Source of the DNA: Candidatus Saccharimonadota bacterium
Lineage (GTDB): Bacteria; Patescibacteriota; Saccharimonadia; Saccharimonadales; UBA10212
Length of the DNA stretch: 41,873 nt
Assembly: GCA_016234585.1 (NCBI GenBank)
Contig: JACRBB010000023.1
Location: 1 to 41,873, forward strand
Direction: 5' to 3'
Part shown: positions 9,256 to 17,174 of the stretch, one piece after another
Numbering within the stretch: the first letter of the stretch is position 1
Layout: each line of letters opens with the position of its first letter
The notes under the pieces: generated by a model
The model's input: only the letters and a program-made list of their open reading frames with translations
What the model was told of the DNA's origin: nothing
Databases searched by the model: none
Position numbers and translations under genes: made by a program

Positions 9256-9264
9256 TGCTATTAT
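9256..9264 (+). promoter_or_regulatory. Extended -10 box, predicted leaderless start of the M32 peptidase
   Basis: TGCTATTAT (extended -10, TGn plus TATTAT) ends 8 nt before ATG 9273. Transcription would begin at or next to the start codon. No Shine-Dalgarno sequence is present. Confidence 0.5.
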
Positions 9265-9272
9265 TTAAGACA

Positions 9273-10751
9273 ATGACTGAATCACAGAGGTTACGTGAGC
9301 AGCTCCAGACAATCGCTAAACTTGGCTCGGCTTTGGCTGTTTTGAGTTGGGACGAAGAAGTAAATTTACCACCCAAAGCCCATGCCTATAGGGGCGAAGT
9401 AAGCGCTTTGCTTTCCGCCGAAATCCACAGGAAGTTTACATCCGACGAGTTTGTTAAACTTGCCAGGAAGTTAAATAGCGACAGCCAGTCTTTAAGTGCC
9501 GACGACAGAGTCAATGCCGAAGAGACCTGGCGCGATGTTTCCAGAGCCCAAAAACTACCGGTTAAATTCGTCGAGGACTTGACCAGGCTGACATCCGAAG
9601 CTTTTGGAGCTTGGGCGGAAGCCCGAAAACAAAAAGACTTTAAAATTTATGAACCGGTTTTAAAGCGGATGGTGGACATGAAACGCCAGGAAGCCGAGCT
9701 TATCGGTTTTAAGGTCTCGCCTTACGACGCGCTACTTGACGAGTTCGAGCCGGGTATGACCAGCGCGCAACTGGACAAGTTGTTCAGCCCGATTGCCAAG
9801 AACCTGTCAGCACTAATCAAGCAGGCCAAAAATAAGAAACAACAGAGCCTACCAAAAGCTTTTTACGAGTTAGGCGCCCAAACAAAACTATGCCATGAGG
9901 TGTCGGAAACGCTTGGCTATGATTTTGACACGGGCCGGATAGACGCCAGCCCCCACCCTTTTACCACCAGCTTTCACCAAACGGACGTGCGAGTTACTAC
10001 GCGTTACGACGAAGCCGATTTTTGGGTGAGCTTAGGCTCGACCATCCACGAAATCGGTCACGCTCTTTATGAGCAAGGTCTGCCGGCTGAGCACTTTGGT
10101 ACACCGCTAGGTCAGGCCATATCGTTGGGAGTACATGAGTCGCAGTCCCGGATGTGGGAGAACTTTGTGGGCCGCAGCCGAGAGTTCTCGGAGTATTTGT
10201 ATCCGCTACTTAAAAAGTACTTTCCTGACCAAAAGCTTAAATTTACCAGCCGGGAACTTCACCTTTGGCTTAACCGTGTAAAACCAAACTTAATTCGCGT
10301 GGAGTCTGATGAAGTGACATATAACTTACATATAATTCTTAGGTACGAAATAGAGAAACAACTGGTAGAGGGTAGACTGAAAGTATCTGAATTACCAGCC
10401 GTCTGGAATCAAAAAATGAAAGATTATCTGGGGCTTGATGTACCCGATGACGCGCAAGGCGTCTTGCAAGATGTGCATTGGGCTCATGGAGCTATTGGAT
10501 ACTTTCCGACTTATAGTTTGGGTAATCTTTATGCCGCCCAGCTTTATAACACCGTTAGTCAGAAGATACCTGGTTTAGCCAAGGGCTTTTCTAGCGGTGA
10601 TTTTGCCAAGTTGCTTGGCTGGCTGAGGCAAAACATCCACGCAGAAGGGCGACGCTACAAACCCGCCGAGCTTTTAGAAAAATTAACTGGTGAGCCGCCA
10701 AACCCAGCATATCTCCAGGAACATCTTGAGCGCGTAATTAAACTAGGTTAG
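9273..10751 (+). CDS. M32 family metallocarboxypeptidase (Taq-type)
   Basis: A cytoplasmic zinc carboxypeptidase that trims residues from peptide C-termini, 492 residues from ATG 9273. The ORF track begins at TTG 9231, but those 14 extra residues lie upstream of the -10 box and do not match the family. The active site HEIGH is at 259-263. Other M32 motifs are DVRVTTRYDEADF just before it, the downstream HESQSRMWENFVGRS carrying the third zinc ligand, and GVLQDVHWAHGAIGYFPTYS near the C-terminus. The usual IRxxAD motif reads IRVESD. The length is normal (about 490-510). It probably recycles peptides for amino acids, which suits an organism with few biosynthetic pathways. It is divergent from the pilin operon. 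Confidence 0.95.
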   Translation: MTESQRLREQLQTIAKLGSALAVLSWDEEVNLPPKAHAYRGEVSALLSAEIHRKFTSDEFVKLARKLNSDSQSLSADDRVNAEETWRDVSRAQKLPVKFVEDLTRLTSEAFGAWAEARKQKDFKIYEPVLKRMVDMKRQEAELIGFKVSPYDALLDEFEPGMTSAQLDKLFSPIAKNLSALIKQAKNKKQQSLPKAFYELGAQTKLCHEVSETLGYDFDTGRIDASPHPFTTSFHQTDVRVTTRYDEADFWVSLGSTIHEIGHALYEQGLPAEHFGTPLGQAISLGVHESQSRMWENFVGRSREFSEYLYPLLKKYFPDQKLKFTSRELHLWLNRVKPNLIRVESDEVTYNLHIILRYEIEKQLVEGRLKVSELPAVWNQKMKDYLGLDVPDDAQGVLQDVHWAHGAIGYFPTYSLGNLYAAQLYNTVSQKIPGLAKGFSSGDFAKLLGWLRQNIHAEGRRYKPAELLEKLTGEPPNPAYLQEHLERVIKLG

Positions 10752-10773
10752 TTTGTTAACTGGGGTTTTGAGG

Positions 10774-10779
10774 TACAAT
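10774..10779 (+). promoter_or_regulatory. -10 box, predicted leaderless start of the small membrane protein and AAA+ operon
   Basis: TACAAT ends 6 nt before ATG 10786, with TTTGTT 16 nt further upstream as a weak -35. There is no ribosome-binding site, so a leaderless mRNA is expected. Confidence 0.45.
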
Positions 10780-10785
10780 TAGGTT

Positions 10786-11145
10786 ATGCTTTTTGAGTTT
10801 TTCGCGTGGTGGTATGGGCCAGGTTGGGTTTTCGCTTGGCGTGAATCGTTTAGTTGGGTAAAAAAGGTACAACGAGCTTTTTCGGCTGATGTGTTACTGC
10901 GCACCTTATTTTCGCCTTGGAAAAGAATCGTCAGCTTGCCTGGCCGTTCGCTAGATGAAAAGTTCAGGGGGCTAATTGATAATATGTTTTCAAGAGTCAT
11001 AGGATTCTTTGTAAGGCTGTTTACGCTTTTGGCTGCTTTTTTGATGATGATTTTCGCAGCCCTGGCCGGTTTGGCGTTGGCTTTAATATGGCCATTGGTT
11101 CCGGTAGCCATAGTTTACCTCTTGGTACGGAGTATTAGCGGATGA
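10786..11145 (+). CDS. Small membrane protein coupled to a Clp-like AAA+ protein, function unknown
   Basis: A 119-residue protein with no function I can assign. The N-terminal 70 residues are aromatic and basic (FFAWWYGPGWVFAWRESFSW, then LLRTLFSPWKRIVSLPGRS). Two hydrophobic segments follow at about 71-92 and 93-115, which look like a helical hairpin in the membrane. Its stop overlaps the ATG of the AAA+ gene (ATGA), so the two are co-translated and probably act together. Proteins with a LFSPWKR-like segment next to membrane AAA+ genes are, from memory, seen in other CPR genomes; this was not checked. It could be a membrane docking or scaffold subunit for the ATPase. Confidence 0.75.
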   Translation: MLFEFFAWWYGPGWVFAWRESFSWVKKVQRAFSADVLLRTLFSPWKRIVSLPGRSLDEKFRGLIDNMFSRVIGFFVRLFTLLAAFLMMIFAALAGLALALIWPLVPVAIVYLLVRSISG

Positions 11146-13505
11146 GCGTGGAGCTTAACTTAAGTAGCCGGCGGACTAAAAAAGCTAGGCTAGCCAACCG
11201 TATTCACGGGATAGTGTGGATGGTAATAGTTTCCTTGGCGGCGATTTCTGGCGCCGGCGGAGTGGCGCTAGTCGTTCAAGAGAGTACCCGCCGAATCGGT
11301 TACGCTGTTCTAGCCTTGGCCTTAGCTAATTTGATGGTTGCGCTTTGGTACAAACGCGACCTAAGCCATCTCCCGCCCCGGGTTCCGGCCCGTTCTTTAG
11401 ACGATATTTTAGAACCAGTTCTGCTTGGGAGTTTTGGTAAAAAAAGCCAGGTATCAACAAAACGGGCTTGGGAAGTTGCTCAAAAGACCTGGTCCGCTAG
11501 ATTTTTGACCAACCATCTGTTGATTGATTCGCGGCAAGTCGGTCAATTGCTTAGCGAGGCCGAGGCGGATATGTCGGCTATCTGGCAGGCTTGCCAAGAT
11601 TTGATGGTTAAGACCGGAGCTTTGGAACTGGACGGAGCGGTCTTGTCCGCTGGATTGCTGGCCGGTAACGATCCAGCCAAGCAGTATTTGGCGGGCCACA
11701 ATCTTAAGCCAGAGGACGTGGTGGAAACCTATAGCTGGTTTACTCGTTTGAATCAATTTATCAACCAGCCAAAGCCTTATTTTGGTGGCATCGGCCGGGA
11801 CTGGGCCAGCGGTTTTACGCCGACGCTCGATAGATTCGGCCAAAACGTCAGCCGGATGATTGAAGCCGGTGGCGGGCATTTTCACACACTGGCTCACGGT
11901 GATGTTTTGGACAGCGTGGTTCACAACTTGAGCCAAGGCTCGGGCAGTGTTGCCATAGTTGGTGAGGTTGGGACGGGTAAGACCGGTCTGGCTTACGGTT
12001 TGGCCCAACGCCTACTGGAAGGACGCGATGAAAGTTTGCGATATTACCAAATGGTAAGTCTTAACGCTTCGATAATTTTATCTTCAGCCGGTGACCAGTT
12101 AGAAAAAACCATGCTGACATTATTCGGTGAGGCGATACACGCCGGCAACATCATAATATTTTTGGATGAGGCCCGGCTGTTCTTTGGTAGTGGTGCTGGC
12201 GCGATTAATATCAGCCAAATTCTTCTGCCGGTTTTACAAAATCATAACGTTAAGATAGTCGCCGCGTTTACTCCTGGGGATTTCCAGCAGCTTAAGGCTA
12301 GCAATGAATCATTGGCAACGACACTTGCCGTAATTAATGTGACCGAACCGGACCAAGCGCTGACTATGAAAATCCTGGAAGACACCGCCCTTACGTTCGA
12401 AGCCAAAGACAAACTGCTAGTCAGCTATGAGGCGCTTCTAGAAGCTTACCGTCTAAGCGGCCAATATATGCAAGACCAGGCCTACCCGGGCAAAGCCATT
12501 AACGTTTTGGAGCAGGCCATACCCTACGTTGAAAATAACGTAATGACAGCCATGTCCGTACAAATGGCAATTGAGAAAACTCACGGCGTTAAAGTATCCA
12601 AAGCCCAGGCCCCGGAGGCCGATGCCCTTTTGCACCTAGAGACTAGCATCCATGCTCGTATGATTAACCAGGACCGGGCAGTTAAGGTGGTTGCGGCCGC
12701 ACTGCGGCGGGGCCGGGCCGGCGTCTCCAATCCTAACCGGCCGGTCGGGAGTTTCTTGTTCTTAGGGCCAACCGGCGTGGGTAAAACAGAGCTGGCCCGT
12801 TCGTTAGCGACCACTTATTTTGGTGATGAGCAGCGGATGATTCGTTTGGATATGACCGAATACCAAGGTGCGGAAGATGTGGCTCGGCTGCTTGACAGCG
12901 GAGGGTCTAACGATAAAAGTTTAATGCTGGCAATTCGCGAACAGCCGTTCTCGGTCGTTTTGCTTGATGAAATAGAGAAGGCTCATCCCAATGTCCTTAA
13001 TCTGTTGCTCCAGATGCTGGATGAAGGACATCTGACGGATCAGACTGGTAAACTGGCTTCGTTTAAAAACTCCATCATTATTACTACTTCGAACGCCGGC
13101 TCGGCAGAAATCACCGCGCGCATAGCCGCCGGTGACAGTCTGGAAACCTTCGAAAGACCTCTGATTGACAAACTGATAAGTCAAGGTCTGTTTAAACCTG
13201 AGCTTATTAACCGTTTCGATGAAGTCGTGCTGTTTCGGCCGCTTAACCAAACAGAGCTGGCTCAAGTAGCCGGATTGATGTTAGCGGACGTTAACAAGAC
13301 CTTAAGCAACCAAAACGTCAAGGTCGAGCTTACCAAAGCCGCTTTGGACCATGTGGTCAGAGCCGGTTACGACCCGCAATTCGGAGCTCGTCCGATGCGC
13401 CGGGTAATCCAAAAAATGGTTGAAGACGCCGTGGCCACCCGCCTGCTTAGCAATCAAGCGGGGGCGGGCAGCACCATCGTCTTAGACGACAAAGACCTAA
13501 GCTAA
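11142..13505 (+). CDS. Membrane-anchored double AAA+ ATPase, ClpC/ClpB-like, with degenerate pore loops
   Basis: 787 residues. Two N-terminal membrane helices (about 23-45 and 50-68) precede a Clp_N-like region (about 100-205, with LSAGLLAGNDPAKQYLAGHN). AAA1 has Walker A GEVGTGKT (274-281) and Walker B IIFLDE. AAA2 has Walker A GPTGVGKT (541-548), Walker B VVLLDEIEKAHP, an arginine finger in FKPELINRFD, and a standard ClpB-type C-terminal domain ending in YDPQFGARPMRRVIQ. There is no long coiled-coil M domain. The AAA1 aromatic pore loop (KYRGxFE in relatives) reads SSAGDQLE. The AAA1 finger region (ALERRF) reads SLATTL. The AAA2 GYVG loop is replaced by a shorter SGGSNDK. No ClpP-docking IGF loop is seen. 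It may be a membrane remodelling or scaffolding ATPase rather than a ClpP unfoldase. Confidence 0.88.
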   Translation: MSVELNLSSRRTKKARLANRIHGIVWMVIVSLAAISGAGGVALVVQESTRRIGYAVLALALANLMVALWYKRDLSHLPPRVPARSLDDILEPVLLGSFGKKSQVSTKRAWEVAQKTWSARFLTNHLLIDSRQVGQLLSEAEADMSAIWQACQDLMVKTGALELDGAVLSAGLLAGNDPAKQYLAGHNLKPEDVVETYSWFTRLNQFINQPKPYFGGIGRDWASGFTPTLDRFGQNVSRMIEAGGGHFHTLAHGDVLDSVVHNLSQGSGSVAIVGEVGTGKTGLAYGLAQRLLEGRDESLRYYQMVSLNASIILSSAGDQLEKTMLTLFGEAIHAGNIIIFLDEARLFFGSGAGAINISQILLPVLQNHNVKIVAAFTPGDFQQLKASNESLATTLAVINVTEPDQALTMKILEDTALTFEAKDKLLVSYEALLEAYRLSGQYMQDQAYPGKAINVLEQAIPYVENNVMTAMSVQMAIEKTHGVKVSKAQAPEADALLHLETSIHARMINQDRAVKVVAAALRRGRAGVSNPNRPVGSFLFLGPTGVGKTELARSLATTYFGDEQRMIRLDMTEYQGAEDVARLLDSGGSNDKSLMLAIREQPFSVVLLDEIEKAHPNVLNLLLQMLDEGHLTDQTGKLASFKNSIIITTSNAGSAEITARIAAGDSLETFERPLIDKLISQGLFKPELINRFDEVVLFRPLNQTELAQVAGLMLADVNKTLSNQNVKVELTKAALDHVVRAGYDPQFGARPMRRVIQKMVEDAVATRLLSNQAGAGSTIVLDDKDLS

Positions 13506-13535
13506 CAATTTTTAACCAAGACACTTCACTTGGGT

Positions 13536-13541
13536 TATAAT
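13536..13541 (+). promoter_or_regulatory. -10 box, predicted leaderless start of the ABC exporter operon
   Basis: TATAAT ends 8 nt before ATG 13550. TTAACC 18 nt upstream is a plausible -35. No Shine-Dalgarno sequence. Confidence 0.55.
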
Positions 13542-13549
13542 AGAATTTA

Positions 13550-14365
13550 ATGCCTAAATCATCTAAACCGATTATCGTCGCCAAAGACGTGGTTAAAACC
13601 TTTGGGAAAATCGAGGCCGTTAGAGGTATCAGTTTTGAAGTCAAACCTGGTGAAATTTTTGCTTTTTTAGGTCCAAACGGCGCCGGTAAAAGCACCACTA
13701 TCAGCATGCTAACCACTATGCTTCGGCCGACCAGCGGTAAGTTGGTGCTAAATGGCCACGACGTGACCCACGAGCAAGATTCGGCCCGCAAATCTTTTGG
13801 CATCGTCTTTCAGGATCCGGCTTTGGAAGAAGAACTTACGGCATATGAGAACATGCAAATCCACGCCGTCTTATACAGTGTGGACAAAGCCGAGCAGGCT
13901 GAGCGTATAGAGAACCTTATGAGGCTGGTCGATCTTTGGGACCGGCGCAAATCATACGTAAAAACTTATTCCGGCGGGATGCGCCGGAGGCTAGAAATCG
14001 CCCGTGGTCTGCTACATCATCCCAAAGTCTTATTTCTTGACGAGCCGACTTTAGGCCTGGATACCCAAACCAGAAATCTGCTTTGGGATTACGTAAAAAA
14101 ACTAAGCGATAACGAAGGCATGACCATCTTCTTTACCACCCACTACCTTGATGAAGCCGAAGCAGTGGCCGGCCGGATAGCAATTATCGACCACGGCAAA
14201 ATTATCGCTACCGGCACTACGAAACAGTTGACCAAACAGACCAGTACTAGGACCCTTGAGCAGGCTTATTTGCAGCTAACAGGTAAAGAAGTTCGTGACG
14301 AAACCAGTTTATCCAATGACGGTCTTAATGTCAGAAACGCCCTGCGTAACAGCCGGTTGAAATAG
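13550..14365 (+). CDS. ABC transporter ATP-binding protein (DrrA-like)
   Basis: ATPase subunit of an ABC-2 type exporter, 271 residues, cytoplasmic and membrane-associated. Motifs seen are Walker A GPNGAGKS (41-48), Q-loop in GIVFQDPALEEELTA, signature SGGMRRR (141-147), Walker B LFLDEP (161-166) and H-loop His198 in FFTTHYLDEAEAVAGR. The sequence, including the short C-terminal extension after the D-loop, is of the DrrA/CcmA class, which handles drugs, lipids or polysaccharides. The permease follows 4 nt later. The substrate is not predictable from the sequence. Confidence 0.95.
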   Translation: MPKSSKPIIVAKDVVKTFGKIEAVRGISFEVKPGEIFAFLGPNGAGKSTTISMLTTMLRPTSGKLVLNGHDVTHEQDSARKSFGIVFQDPALEEELTAYENMQIHAVLYSVDKAEQAERIENLMRLVDLWDRRKSYVKTYSGGMRRRLEIARGLLHHPKVLFLDEPTLGLDTQTRNLLWDYVKKLSDNEGMTIFFTTHYLDEAEAVAGRIAIIDHGKIIATGTTKQLTKQTSTRTLEQAYLQLTGKEVRDETSLSNDGLNVRNALRNSRLK

Positions 14366-14369
14366 CATT

Positions 14370-15116
14370 ATGGATGTGATTTATATCTTGTGGCTAAGGC
14401 AAATGAAGCGTTATGTCCGCAGCCGCTCCCGGATGCTTGGAGCCATCGGCCAGCCGATTTTATTCCTGCTGGCTTTGGGCTATGGCATCGGCGCCGTTTA
14501 TAAAAAAGCCGGGGAAGGTAACTACCTGGAATTTTTAGTGCCGGGTATTATTATTCAAACTATTTTATTCTCGGGAGTTTTTTGGGGTATCCAGATCTTG
14601 TTTGATAAGCGATTTGGGTTTTTGAAGGAAATGCTGGTGGCGCCGGTTAGCCGCCTTAGGGTTTTACTGGGCAACGCTTTGGGCGGAGCCACAATATCGC
14701 TCGTGCAGGGCTTATTTGTCTTTGTAATTTCAGTGGGGCTTGGTTTTAGGCCTCATGAGTGGGCTTTGCTGCCAGTGGCGCTTTTAATTGTTGTGGCGCT
14801 AAGTCTGGCGCTGACTAGTTTTGGCGCTGGTATAGCCAGCATGGTGGAAGATTTTCAGGGCTTTCAGGGCATTAACAATTTTTTAATATTTCCACTATTT
14901 TTCTTATCGAGCGCGCTTTACCCGCTTACCAGCGCGCCGACAGTTTTAAGAGTTTTATCGTCTGCCAACCCGCTGAGCTATGCTGTTGATGGCCTACGTT
15001 ATACGCTCATCGGACAAACCCACTTCGGGTTATTAAAAGACGCTATAGTTATCGTTGTTACCTTGGTGGTCAGCGTCTATTTTGCGGTTAACCGCTTCAA
15101 TCGTATCCAGGCTTAG
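14370..15116 (+). CDS. ABC-2 type transporter permease (DrrB-like)
   Basis: The 248-residue membrane partner of the preceding ATPase. It has six predicted helices: about 22-42, 55-75, 100-128, 135-158, 168-190 and 225-243. The conserved ABC-2 segments include YLEFLVPGIIIQTILFSGVF and the cytoplasmic loop FLKEMLVAPVSRLRVLLGNALGG. ANPLSYAVDGLRY before the last helix is the usual DrrB signature. The 4-nt gap from the ATPase stop and the absence of a promoter between them show one operon. It is likely an exporter of a hydrophobic compound or envelope component. Confidence 0.93.
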   Translation: MDVIYILWLRQMKRYVRSRSRMLGAIGQPILFLLALGYGIGAVYKKAGEGNYLEFLVPGIIIQTILFSGVFWGIQILFDKRFGFLKEMLVAPVSRLRVLLGNALGGATISLVQGLFVFVISVGLGFRPHEWALLPVALLIVVALSLALTSFGAGIASMVEDFQGFQGINNFLIFPLFFLSSALYPLTSAPTVLRVLSSANPLSYAVDGLRYTLIGQTHFGLLKDAIVIVVTLVVSVYFAVNRFNRIQA

Positions 15117-15154
15117 CTTAAAGGACAAACAGTCTTATAGCTTGTAGCCTAGGC

Positions 15155-15160
15155 TATAAT
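15155..15160 (+). promoter_or_regulatory. -10 box, predicted leaderless start of rarA
   Basis: TATAAT ends 6 nt before ATG 15167. There is no clear -35 and no Shine-Dalgarno sequence. Confidence 0.5.
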
Positions 15161-15166
15161 TACGGT

Positions 15167-16369
15167 ATGGAGAAAGACAGGCCACTGGCAGAGCGGATGC
15201 GTCCGCAAAAACTATCCGATGTGGTCGGGCAGGCTCATATTTTAGCCGAGGGCAAATTACTACAGGAGCTGCAAAAATCCGGTCAACCGTTTTCGTTGAT
15301 TTTTTGGGGCCCTCCGGGATCCGGTAAGACTACGCTGGCGCGGATTATAGCCAGTAACCTCGGAGCGGATTTTGTTGAGCTATCGGCCGTTAATGCCGGC
15401 AAAGCTGACGTTAACCAGGTCGTGCAGCGCGCCATGGCCAACGCCCAGGGGGATACCACTAAAGGTCCAAAGCGCACCGTGCTGTTTGTCGATGAAATTC
15501 ATAGATTTAATAAGGCCCAGCAAGATGCCTTCCTGCCCCATGTCGAAAGCGGCCTGATTACTCTGATTGGCGCAACCACCGAAAATCCGAGCTTCGAAAT
15601 TATTACTCCGCTGCTATCACGCAGCCGGGTGATAGTTCTTGAACCTCTGTCCAAAGACGAGATAGTCAGCATTCTTAAAAAAGCCGCCAAAGCGGAGAAA
15701 ATCAGCGCCAAGCGCCTGCCAGCGAAAAGTCTTAATCTGATGGCCGAATTATCCGGCGGGGATGCCCGGGTTGCGCTAGGTAATCTGGAACTGGCGACTC
15801 AACTTAGCCGCGGCACGATTACGCCCGAAGCAGTAGAGCTAGCCGCCCAACGGCGTATCCCCGGTTACGAGAAAACCGGGGAAAATCACTATAACGTTAT
15901 CAGCGCTTTCATAAAGTCGATGCGCGGTTCGGATGTTTCGGCCAGTTTGTACTATCTGGCCAGGATGCTGCAGGCCGGGGAAGACCCTAAATTTATCGCC
16001 CGCCGGATGGTGGTTTTTGCCAGCGAGGATGTGGGCATGGCCGCTCCGGCATCGCTTAACCTGGCTGTCAGTACGTTCTTGGCCGTCGAGAGAATCGGTA
16101 TGCCGGAATGCCAATATAATTTATTCCACTGCGCCGTCGTGCTGGCCAAATGCCCAAAATCACGCTCGGTAACCGAGGCTATGGGCAAAGCTTTGGAGGC
16201 AGCCAGACAATATCCGGACCTGCCAGTACCGCTCCATTTGCGTAACGCGCCGACCAAACTCATGAAAGACTTGGGCTATGGCAAGAACTACAAGTGGCGT
16301 TCAGGCTTTAAGCACAACCAGGGATTTCTACCCAACGAGATTGCTGAGCTGAAATTTTTTGACGGCTAA
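15167..16369 (+). CDS. rarA: Replication-associated recombination protein A (RarA/MgsA AAA+ ATPase)
   Basis: A clamp-loader-like AAA+ ATPase that acts at stalled replication forks and binds SSB in characterised bacteria. The 400 residues start with PLAERMRPQKLSDVVGQAHI, the standard RarA opening. Walker A is GPPGSGKT (48-55) and Walker B is VLFVDEIHRFNKAQQDAFLP. Sensor 1 is IGATTENPSFEI, with the arginine finger in LLSRSRV. The C-terminal tetramerisation region keeps RRMVVFASEDVGMA and NYKWRSGFKHNQGFLPNE. Length is slightly below that of E. coli RarA (447). It is monocistronic, with its stop 2 bp from the convergent hydrolase stop. Confidence 0.96.
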   Translation: MEKDRPLAERMRPQKLSDVVGQAHILAEGKLLQELQKSGQPFSLIFWGPPGSGKTTLARIIASNLGADFVELSAVNAGKADVNQVVQRAMANAQGDTTKGPKRTVLFVDEIHRFNKAQQDAFLPHVESGLITLIGATTENPSFEIITPLLSRSRVIVLEPLSKDEIVSILKKAAKAEKISAKRLPAKSLNLMAELSGGDARVALGNLELATQLSRGTITPEAVELAAQRRIPGYEKTGENHYNVISAFIKSMRGSDVSASLYYLARMLQAGEDPKFIARRMVVFASEDVGMAAPASLNLAVSTFLAVERIGMPECQYNLFHCAVVLAKCPKSRSVTEAMGKALEAARQYPDLPVPLHLRNAPTKLMKDLGYGKNYKWRSGFKHNQGFLPNEIAELKFFDG

Positions 16370-16371
16370 AG

Positions 16372-17124
16372 CTATTTCAGGTTTTCTTCCAAGAAGCGCA
16401 TAGCTAGCTGCCAGGAGTCACTAGCTGCCGCGGCGTTATAGGTCAACGGATTGGTATTATTGAAAAAAGCGTGTCTGGCGCCGGGATAGACCTTGGATTC
16501 AAAATTTTTACCAGCTTTTTTCATCTGTGCCTCCAGCTGCGGTAACTTGTCGGTCAAATTGGTGTCTAACTCTCCGTAAAAAGCTAAGATGGGACAGTTT
16601 ATCCTTTTTATCTCTTCATCGGAGTGGTCGGCATGCCCGTAAAAAGCCACGGTTGCGCTTAGTTTGCTTTGGTTGATGGCTAGGTTAAAACTGTAAGTCC
16701 CGCCGAAACAAAAGCCCATCACGCCAATTTTGGTTATGTTTGGTTTGTTGGCCAGATACTCAAAACAAGCCTGCAGCTTGGCAATCGTTTGCTCGGCAAA
16801 GTATGATGAGCCAAAGGGCGTCATCATAGCTCTTAGTTCCACTTGGCGCCTGGCTCCCTCCTGAGGGTCGAACATCGCTTTAGCCAGATCCTGTTTGACT
16901 ACTTTGACGGCGTCCGTACCAGCAATCAAATCAGGGGCTATAACTTCGTAGCCCTCTTTGCATAAACGGTCAGTCACATCTTTGATGTGGTTATTTAGCC
17001 CCCAAACCTCGTGTATCAGTATCAACCCCGGGCGGACTGCCTGCCCAGGCTTAGCGGCCAGATATGCCGGTATCCCAGTGTTGTCGTAGGGGATGGTTAT
17101 CAGGGCATGGGCTTCAATATCCAT
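16372..17124 (-). CDS. Dienelactone hydrolase family protein
   Basis: An alpha/beta hydrolase of 250 residues. The catalytic triad is visible: nucleophile Cys139 in GFCFGG, Asp187 in YGELDTN and His218 in PGARHAF. Glu39 in IHEVWG matches the gating Glu of dienelactone hydrolases. These enzymes open lactone rings such as 4-carboxymethylenebut-2-enolide, but most genomic homologues have no proven substrate. No aromatic degradation genes are nearby, so the real substrate is open. GGAAGG about 11 nt before the ATG and a TATAAT further upstream (rc of 17150-17155) support the start and a short leader. Confidence 0.9.
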   Translation of the reverse strand: MDIEAHALITIPYDNTGIPAYLAAKPGQAVRPGLILIHEVWGLNNHIKDVTDRLCKEGYEVIAPDLIAGTDAVKVVKQDLAKAMFDPQEGARRQVELRAMMTPFGSSYFAEQTIAKLQACFEYLANKPNITKIGVMGFCFGGTYSFNLAINQSKLSATVAFYGHADHSDEEIKRINCPILAFYGELDTNLTDKLPQLEAQMKKAGKNFESKVYPGARHAFFNNTNPLTYNAAAASDSWQLAMRFLEENLK

Positions 17125-17174
17125 AAGGACAAATACCTTCCTGATTTAATTATACAACGGGATGACTCCCGGTT

